DNA of 39,382 nucleotides, taken from a virus. Both the position numbers and the translations under genes were made by a program. This document shows, piece by piece, positions 34,126 through 39,382 of this stretch (its first letter is position 1; every line of letters begins with the position of its first letter). Location of the stretch: positions 1-39,382 of the IMG/VR virus record IMGVR_UViG_3300001282_000025; one strand, 5' to 3'. The notes under the pieces were generated by a model. It saw only the letters and a program-made list of their open reading frames with translations, had not been told where the DNA came from and searched no databases.

Positions 34126-34686
34126 TTAAAAAGTGGGGGAAGTATTAAGAGTTAAAATCTGTTCTGTCTTGGTGACAGGTGAGCCTGAGTAAAGTTTAAG
34201 AAGGTCTTTATTGAGCTTAAAAAAGTGATCGAATTCCATAATAATCCACTCGCCTGTTGTATCAGAACGATAGTGAATAAAGTTGTCTGCAACCCAAGTG
34301 TACTTAGATTGAACAGCGACAAACTTTCCTTTTCGGTTAAACTTCATGTATAGCACAGAGCAATCATCGTCTTCTGCAACGTCCATTAGTTGCTTAATCC
34401 AACCATCAATGACCTTGCATTCACCTGTCATTAACAAGTGAAACGGAAAATCAGCATAGCTCTTGCATTCTGCATTGAACTTAGTAAAAGTTTCGCCGGG
34501 AACAATGTCACCCTTGAAGCTTCTAATCTGTCCTTCATGAAGGAACTCTTTACGAGACTGATTTTTACCGCCCACATACGCACCACTTCCAGGTGCTCTA
34601 ATAAAGCTTTCGCCGTATAATTTAGATAAGAAATTTGCTACTTCACGTTCGAATGAAGAACCTTTTGCTTTCTGTGGACTTGTCAT
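34126..34686 (-). CDS. PD-(D/E)XK nuclease, Holliday-junction-resolvase-like
   Basis: 186 residues from the ATG at 34686. The open frame can be extended seven codons to a TTG at 34707, but MTSPQKAKGSSFEREVANFL is a natural opening. The motifs fit the PD-(D/E)XK nuclease fold: E14 (KGSSFEREVANFL), RAPGSGAYVGG, D60 (FKGDIVPG) and E73-C-K75 (NAECKSY), with a later helix IDGWIKQLMDVAE. The family includes archaeal Hjc-type resolvases and small phage nucleases. A role in resolving or trimming recombination intermediates suits its place behind gp46/gp47. It is unrelated to T4 endonuclease VII (gp49). It is probably part of the gp47-gp46 transcription unit (37-bp gap). Confidence 0.8.
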   Translation of the reverse strand: MTSPQKAKGSSFEREVANFLSKLYGESFIRAPGSGAYVGGKNQSRKEFLHEGQIRSFKGDIVPGETFTKFNAECKSYADFPFHLLMTGECKVIDGWIKQLMDVAEDDDCSVLYMKFNRKGKFVAVQSKYTWVADNFIHYRSDTTGEWIIMEFDHFFKLNKDLLKLYSGSPVTKTEQILTLNTSPTF

Positions 34687-34723
34687 ACTATAATTTATGT
34701 CTTTCAATCAGTCTTGTAATTTT

Positions 34724-36811
34724 TTATTCTACTGCATCTGTGGCTGTACTATATGTAGTAAACCCGTTTTCTTTCAGCACCTTGAGAACACTGGGAACAC
34801 GCCCTGCTAGTTCTTCTCGGTGACTTACTAACCAAATAGATTTGTTACGTCTACGTGACATATCTTTAAGAATAGCCATACTATTCTCAACGCCAATGCT
34901 ATCCATACCACTATCAATAAGTTCGTCAATGAATAGAGTGTTGATTGGGAAGTACAAGTTCTCCCAAACGTCACGGAATGCAAAGCTCAAGCCAAGAATC
35001 AATCTGTTTCGTTCGCCTCTAGACAAGTTATCAAAGTCAAGTTCACGACCAAGTTCTGTGATTTCAACGCTTAGGTCGTTCTTGAAGACAACGTTATGCG
35101 GAAGACCGATCTTATCAAGATAGTTGGTTAACCTAGCATTCAAGTAGCTCAAATTTTGGTCAATGATTTTCTTACGCACAAAGCTGTCCTTGCTTGTAAG
35201 AATATCAATAAGGAACTTCAAGTGATCACCGAACTTACTTAGTTCATTGATTTTGTCAAATGTAACCTCTTGCAGTGCCTTGTTTTCCATATCAACAACT
35301 TGTTCAGTGTATGGATCAGATTCAGCAGCCTTTAAGGCTATAGAATTCTCAAGGTTAGCAACGATAGTGCGATGCTCAATAGCTTCGGCTTCTGTATCGT
35401 AATGTGTCACCGGAGCTGAACCGATATCCTCAAGTATGCACTGTTCTGCAATTTGTTCAGCATAGGGGTCAGTCTCGGACAACTTAGCTGAAATCTGACT
35501 TTGAATATTTTCAAGTTCCGAGCTATGCTTGATTGCCTCTGCTTCTGTCTTGTAATGCGTAGTAGGAGCAGTACCCAAAACAAACAACAAATTTTTATTT
35601 TTTTCTAAATCGTTTTGGGTTTGGGCAAGATCACCTTCGGCAATAATCAATAAGTCATGCTTACCAAGCAAGACACTAGCATGATTTTCATCGTGAAGAT
35701 CCTGTCCGCAAGCATAACACTTGTTTTCTTCAAGCGTCTTAATCTCACCCTCTAGTTTAGTTACAATATTCTTGTCTTTTGTTAGAGTTGCTTCTAGTCC
35801 GGCAATAGTCTTGTTGAGAGTAGCAAGTTCAATTTTGTTTGCTTCGTATACACGCAAGTCGTAATGAGCCTGCAACTCAGCAGTGATATCAATGTTGCTC
35901 TTTGTATCATAGCTGGTCTGTAGAACTCTGACATCAGCATCACGCTTCTGTAACCATGCTGTTTGCCTTGCGATTAACGCATTACAAGCATCCAGCTGTT
36001 TCTTTTTTTCGTTATACACTGACCAGTCACGGTGAGCTTGAAGTTCTGCCTCGATATCAATTTTACTTAGATCATCATAGTCAGCTACTAAACGAGACAA
36101 TGCCTCGTCATGCTGCTTCTGCCAAAGATTTTGTCGGCGCTTCAATGCATCAATCTGCTCTTGAACACGACTGTTAGCTTCTTCAACTGCTTTGTTTCTA
36201 AACTCTTCCTGCTGAATAGCATCTTTGTTTAACCTAATCTTTTCTTTGATTAAGTCTGCCTTCTCGGACAATAAAGTAATACCAAGTAGTTGCTCAATCA
36301 CATTGCGTTGGTCGTTAGCTTTCATAGACAAGAAAGGTTCACTATAAGTATTCAGTGCAACGATATGCTTAAACATATCGCTACTCATACCGATAGCATG
36401 TTCAATTGCTAGTTGTGTTTCTCTGTTCTCGCCCTGAGCTTCGTTCTTTTCTTCTTTGCTTTGTAAACTGTTGTTCACATAGAAGCGCAAGACGTTTGGT
36501 CTGCGGCCGCGCTCAATCTTATACTCAACGCCATTCACGCTGAATTCAAGGGTAACCATCATGCCTTTTGCATTGGTACGATTGATTAGATTGTCTTTAC
36601 GAATCTGATTGATTGGGCTACCAAACAATACGTAGCTCAAACCCTGAATAAGGGTTGTCTTACCTGTACCGTTTCTAGCACCGTCACCGCCTAAGTCAAG
36701 GTTCTCACCAAGAATAAGAGTAAGTTCTTTGCTATCAAAGTTGACTGCCTGTGTTACCGCACCGATGCTGAGAAAGTTTCTCAGGGTGATATTCTTTAAT
36801 ACTACACTCAT
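34724..36811 (-). CDS. 46: Recombination endonuclease subunit gp46 (Rad50/SbcC-like)
   Basis: 695 residues. The Walker A motif is GARNGTGKTT near residues 44-53. Long coiled-coil arms flank a zinc-hook CYACGQDL at about residues 363-370. The ABC signature LSRGERNRLILGLSF falls near 595 and Walker B INTLFIDELIDSG near 625. Together with gp47 it forms the T4 Mre11/Rad50 complex, which resects DNA ends for recombination-dependent replication and degrades host DNA. The arms contain an internal repeat (APTTHYKTEAEAIKHSSELE and APVTHYDTEAEAIEHRTIVA). T4 gp46 is 560 residues, so the arms are longer here. The start overlaps the gp47 stop by ATGA (36808-36811), indicating coupled translation. Confidence 0.93.
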   Translation of the reverse strand: MSVVLKNITLRNFLSIGAVTQAVNFDSKELTLILGENLDLGGDGARNGTGKTTLIQGLSYVLFGSPINQIRKDNLINRTNAKGMMVTLEFSVNGVEYKIERGRRPNVLRFYVNNSLQSKEEKNEAQGENRETQLAIEHAIGMSSDMFKHIVALNTYSEPFLSMKANDQRNVIEQLLGITLLSEKADLIKEKIRLNKDAIQQEEFRNKAVEEANSRVQEQIDALKRRQNLWQKQHDEALSRLVADYDDLSKIDIEAELQAHRDWSVYNEKKKQLDACNALIARQTAWLQKRDADVRVLQTSYDTKSNIDITAELQAHYDLRVYEANKIELATLNKTIAGLEATLTKDKNIVTKLEGEIKTLEENKCYACGQDLHDENHASVLLGKHDLLIIAEGDLAQTQNDLEKNKNLLFVLGTAPTTHYKTEAEAIKHSSELENIQSQISAKLSETDPYAEQIAEQCILEDIGSAPVTHYDTEAEAIEHRTIVANLENSIALKAAESDPYTEQVVDMENKALQEVTFDKINELSKFGDHLKFLIDILTSKDSFVRKKIIDQNLSYLNARLTNYLDKIGLPHNVVFKNDLSVEITELGRELDFDNLSRGERNRLILGLSFAFRDVWENLYFPINTLFIDELIDSGMDSIGVENSMAILKDMSRRRNKSIWLVSHREELAGRVPSVLKVLKENGFTTYSTATDAVE

Positions 36812-37824
36812 AGGTTTCTGTAAATCTCTAACAATACTTTAGGGTCAAAGAACTCGCTTTCAATAGCGGCAAGTTGATCGATAATAATCTGGTCAACACT
36901 TTCAAAGCTTACTTCGCCGGGGGCTAAGTCTTGACTGTGTTGGTCTAGCTTCATTGGGATAAGTGACATTTCTCGTATATTATGTTTTGGAATCAATGTC
37001 TCACGAATAAAGTTAGCTTCTTCATATGAGATATCAATATCAAGATGCACTCTAACACTACTCTTGGGAAGAAGCAAGCCTTCTGGGTTATCTAGTATGT
37101 CACTAAGCTTGTAGACACGATATAGTGGCTGTCCGGGCCATGCTTGAAACTCAGGCTCTTCGCCCCATTCAAGAATCATCATGCCTCGCTGATCGTCGCC
37201 TGCATCTGCATAGTTGTGCGGAAACGCATTACCGATATACCAAATATTGTTACGAGCTTGTCGTTTGTGAAAGTGGCCGCTGAATACTTTTTCAAAGCCG
37301 GCTAAGTCGCTATCACTCACATCACCGTGATCGGGCATCTGAACCATAGCATTCATATAGAATGCAGGAAGCTCAAAGTGACCAAACATATATTTGCCTG
37401 ACAGCTTAGCTAACTTCTTATGGTCTTCTCCTACTAACCAAGGAGCAATAACTACATCATCTTGAATGAACCAGTCATTCACAATTGTTACATTGGGTAG
37501 ATGCTTTGCCCACTCCACGCTATGAACATCACGCTTGTCTCTATAGTAGAGATCGTGATTGCCTGGAATGAAAAACACACGTTCAAAATTGTTGTTAAGT
37601 TTTTCTAAAGCACGAAGACCAAACTGCATTGTTTGAATATTGATACTTGCTCTGTGGTGATTGTAGTCACCCAAGAAAAAACAAGTTTCGCAGTTTTCTT
37701 CTTTAGCCTTCTGAATGAACCAGTCAACAAAGTCCGAACAGTCTTGATTGTGCTGTACACTATTAGACTTAAGCCCAAAGTGAATGTCAGTGAAGACCGC
37801 AGCTTTCTTGAATAAATTAGCCAT
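36808..37824 (-). CDS. 47: Recombination endonuclease subunit gp47 (Mre11/SbcD-like)
   Basis: 338 residues, the same length as T4 gp47 (339). Calcineurin-like phosphoesterase motifs appear in order: D13-x-H15 (FTDIHFG), G52-D53 (FFLGDYNHHR), GNHD at 88-91 (FIPGNHDLYY), GHFELP, and SGHFHKRQ with its metal-binding histidines. It provides the Mn-dependent nuclease of the gp46-47 complex. It is the first gene of the gp47-gp46-nuclease unit. A GGAG ribosome-binding site lies about 11 bases before the ATG. No late octamer with workable spacing precedes it, as expected for an early or middle gene. Confidence 0.93.
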   Translation of the reverse strand: MANLFKKAAVFTDIHFGLKSNSVQHNQDCSDFVDWFIQKAKEENCETCFFLGDYNHHRASINIQTMQFGLRALEKLNNNFERVFFIPGNHDLYYRDKRDVHSVEWAKHLPNVTIVNDWFIQDDVVIAPWLVGEDHKKLAKLSGKYMFGHFELPAFYMNAMVQMPDHGDVSDSDLAGFEKVFSGHFHKRQARNNIWYIGNAFPHNYADAGDDQRGMMILEWGEEPEFQAWPGQPLYRVYKLSDILDNPEGLLLPKSSVRVHLDIDISYEEANFIRETLIPKHNIREMSLIPMKLDQHSQDLAPGEVSFESVDQIIIDQLAAIESEFFDPKVLLEIYRNL

Positions 37825-37867
37825 ACTTACTTATAGCTCCATTGAGAGAGAAAATCAATTATTTAGG

Positions 37868-38773
37868 TCACTTATCTGCTAGTCCATGCCCAATTTTTTT
37901 ACCCTGCATTTGACGGCTAAAGCTTGGATTCATGCCATTCATTTCTAGGATATCGTCACGGATATTTTGGCTTCGCTTTTCAGTATTCAACACTCTACAG
38001 AAGCTATTGTTTACTGCGGCGGTGTAATAAGCAAACGGGTTAGCACTCTTTGCTTCATTGAATCTAAGACCAACATATGTTAACTGTAGAATAGCACTTG
38101 CTTCCATTTCATCGCGGTAAGTATAACCTCTCCAGTTAAACTTCATGGAATACTTTTCACACAGCATCATGTACATACGAGCTAGCTTGTTAGTTATGTT
38201 GCCATGATCTTTGTTAAAGTGTCCGTTCTCCATACCACCTTCCCAATGACTCTTGCCAACACAGTTAAATGAGTTATTCTCATCAAGTTTGTAATGATGG
38301 AAAGGAGGGAAGTTGACTTTTTCGTGAACCATATCATCAACCGCTTTTTTAGTTACAGCGTCTTCTAAATCTGAAAAATCTTCATCGTCATCATCTTCGA
38401 ACACAAAGATTTCTTTAGCAGATTTCTTTTTAATAGTTTTTCTTGGTTGTTTTTGCGACATTGGAATATGATCCCAAGTCATCACTCTAAAAATTAAATC
38501 AGTAGTGGGTATTGTTTCGGCTAATACTTTTTCGCCAGTCTCTTGTGTTAGTCTAGTTGCTCTAGTTTCTTTGGCCTGTTGAATCTGTTCAGGCTTTAGT
38601 GCATATTCTAAACTAGTTTCTAAATCACTTTCAGGCATATCAATGATGATATCATATCGATGATAATCTGGATCTACAAAGGAGCAATATGAGTTTTTGC
38701 TCGTATGAATTTCTTTTAGAATGTCTTTGTTGTTTAGATAATTTATTTTGCGGGGTTTTTTTACTGGGGTCAT
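37868..38773 (-). CDS. 55: Late sigma factor gp55, with a large internal insertion
   Basis: 301 residues from the ATG at 38773. A TTG one codon upstream is better spaced from an AGGA (7 bases) and may be used. The start KINYLNNKDILKEI matches the T4 gp55 opening (YNYVNNKELLQAI). The sigma-region-2-like core appears only near residue 195 (ITNKLARMYMMLCEKYSMKF, NWRGYTYRDEMEASAILQLT, FAYYTAAVNNSFCRVLNTEK). Between them lies a roughly 160-residue insertion with an acidic patch (FVFEDDDDEDFSDLED). T4 gp55 is 185 residues and ends in a clamp-binding SLDFLYEAND. This protein ends GKKIGHGLADK with no such tail. It should direct host RNA polymerase to the octamer promoters found across the window. Confidence 0.85.
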   Translation of the reverse strand: MTPVKKPRKINYLNNKDILKEIHTSKNSYCSFVDPDYHRYDIIIDMPESDLETSLEYALKPEQIQQAKETRATRLTQETGEKVLAETIPTTDLIFRVMTWDHIPMSQKQPRKTIKKKSAKEIFVFEDDDDEDFSDLEDAVTKKAVDDMVHEKVNFPPFHHYKLDENNSFNCVGKSHWEGGMENGHFNKDHGNITNKLARMYMMLCEKYSMKFNWRGYTYRDEMEASAILQLTYVGLRFNEAKSANPFAYYTAAVNNSFCRVLNTEKRSQNIRDDILEMNGMNPSFSRQMQGKKIGHGLADK

Positions 38774-38798
38774 CAATGTAAGTTCCTACTTTCATTAC

Positions 38799-38827
38799 AC
38801 TATACATCCAATGTTGTAAAAATACAA
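38799..38827 (-). promoter_or_regulatory. 55: Candidate host sigma70-type promoter for gp55
   Basis: On the minus strand TTGTAT (38827-38822) and TATAGT (38804-38799) are separated by exactly 17 bases. They match the sigma70 -35 at 4/6 and the -10 at 5/6 positions. The start point would fall about 20 bp before the gp55 start codon, leaving room for the AGGA site. Expression of the late sigma factor by host polymerase before late transcription would make sense. Confidence 0.5.
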
Positions 38828-38829
38828 CA
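38812..38829. promoter_or_regulatory. Perfect palindrome overlapping the gp55 -35 box
   Basis: TGTTGTA and TACAACA (7-bp arms) flank AAAA. The palindrome covers the candidate -35 element, so it could be an operator for a dimeric regulator. It could also form a short hairpin in RNA. No regulator gene is visible in the window. Confidence 0.45.
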
Positions 38830-38860
38830 CCTTTGGGTAAATTTTGCGGTTTTTTGCTGA

Positions 38861-38868
38861 GATAAATA
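38861..38868 (+). promoter_or_regulatory. T4-type late promoter octamer GATAAATA (rightward)
   Basis: Plus-strand GATAAATA, 29 bp before the ATG at 38898. Its spacing to the AGAGGA ribosome-binding site fits a short leader like the other late genes. Confidence 0.7.
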
Positions 38869-38878
38869 CTAATGAATA

Positions 38879-38886
38879 TATTTATC
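38879..38886 (-). promoter_or_regulatory. 55: T4-type late promoter octamer GATAAATA (leftward)
   Basis: Minus-strand GATAAATA, forming an inverted pair with the rightward octamer (10 bases between them). It points toward gp55, about 105 bp upstream of its start. If active, it would give gp55 a late, self-dependent promoter. A chance match is possible because the repeat arm is only eight bases. Confidence 0.45.
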
Positions 38887-38897
38887 AGAGGAAAAAC

Positions 38898-39382
38898 ATG
38901 TCAGAGATCAACTCAAGAATTGCCGACACTAATACCGGCTTTATCCGTATCCGTGGTTCGGCTTTTATGGACAACGGTCGGATTGCATATAGATATATAT
39001 TGTATGGCAACGGTGAGTTCAGTGCGTTAGATTTCAGCACAGACAGTGCCGCTGTACTGGCACAAATTACAGCCTCAGGTAATAACTTAATTTTACCTAA
39101 CGGAACACTGGTAAGAATTGCAAATCCTCCGGGCGCCAGTGTAGTCGCAGCAACTATAAGAGAACAGGCACCACAGATACAACAATACTTGACCGCAGTG
39201 TTGGAAGATGAACTCGCTCAAAAAGAAGCTGCTGCAACCCCTGCTCCGGTTCCTACTCCTACTCCAGCTCCAACACCGCCCCCAGCAACCAACCCAGCCG
39301 ACACTAATATAACAAACACAACTAACACGACAAGCACTGCGTCAGCAACAGTGATAACTACGCCGGAATCGGTAACTGTAAT
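38898..39382 (+). CDS. Putative virion structural protein, 3' end cut by window
   Basis: The frame is open from the ATG at 38898 to the window edge (161 complete codons). It is preceded by AGAGGA and a late octamer. The N-terminal 95 residues (INSRIADTNTGFIRIRGSAF, YRYILYGNGEFSALDFSTDS, LPNGTLVRIANPPGASVV) look like a small beta-rich domain. A helical stretch follows (REQAPQIQQYLTAVLEDELA), then a Pro/Thr-rich linker (TPAPVPTPTPAPTPPPA) and a Thr/Asn-rich stretch. The linker suggests a multi-domain virion protein, with a C-terminal domain beyond the window. I do not recognise the family. Late-promoter control supports a structural role. Confidence 0.75.
   Translation, partial: MSEINSRIADTNTGFIRIRGSAFMDNGRIAYRYILYGNGEFSALDFSTDSAAVLAQITASGNNLILPNGTLVRIANPPGASVVAATIREQAPQIQQYLTAVLEDELAQKEAAATPAPVPTPTPAPTPPPATNPADTNITNTTNTTSTASATVITTPESVTV

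Noticed and set aside
37828-37835. TATAAGTA before gp47
   Set aside because: It is one mismatch from the late octamer but 3 bp from the ATG, and gp47 belongs to an early or middle class in T4-like phages.

Overview
This window looks like part of the genome of a T4-like myovirus, probably aquatic. The evidence is a recognisable head cluster in T4 order: portal gp20, two small proteins, an acidic prohead core protein, protease gp21, scaffold gp22 and major capsid gp23. The T4 pair gp47-gp46 (Mre11/Rad50-like), a gp55-type late sigma factor and a gp26-type baseplate/tail-assembly protein are also present. Late promoters close to the T4 octamer TATAAATA (mostly GATAAATA here) sit in front of structural genes. 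The host cannot be named from the sequence. No tRNA, CRISPR array, integrase or insertion sequence was seen.

Layout. 1-20041 (minus strand) is a tail-fibre/adhesin region: two LamG-like proteins, a 3191-residue repeat protein, a 1219-residue repeat protein, a third repeat protein broken by a 4-bp duplication, two small structural proteins and a pectin-lyase-like beta-helix protein. About 16 kb of this shares one repeat family (AAQPNITSVGTLTSL-type). 20139-22018 (plus) is a two-gene cassette with a degenerate HNH-like zinc protein and a B12-binding-type radical SAM enzyme. 22020-28679 (minus) holds the head cluster, with an ADP-ribosyltransferase-like gene behind the capsid terminator. 28712-32518 (minus) is a tape-measure-like protein carrying two peptidoglycan-hydrolase-like domains.

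32613-33661 (plus) encodes gp26 followed by a gp51-like reading frame. That frame has no start codon of its own and appears to be reached by a -1 ribosomal frameshift (TTTTTTC, 6-nt spacer, bulged 13-bp stem-loop). About 400 bases of hairpin-rich non-coding DNA follow two stacked hairpins. 34126-37824 (minus) holds a PD-(D/E)XK nuclease, gp46 and gp47. Then come gp55 (minus) and a divergent structural gene cut by the right edge.

How the genes work together: gp55 directs RNA polymerase to the octamer promoters that drive the fibre, portal and tail genes. gp46/47 and the resolvase-like nuclease process DNA. gp20/21/22/23 and the core protein build and mature the head. The tape measure, gp26 and the gp26-51 fusion serve tail assembly. 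The main candidates for new biology are the gp26/gp51 frameshift, the structured RNA region, the radical SAM cassette and the capsid-adjacent ADP-ribosyltransferase-like gene.
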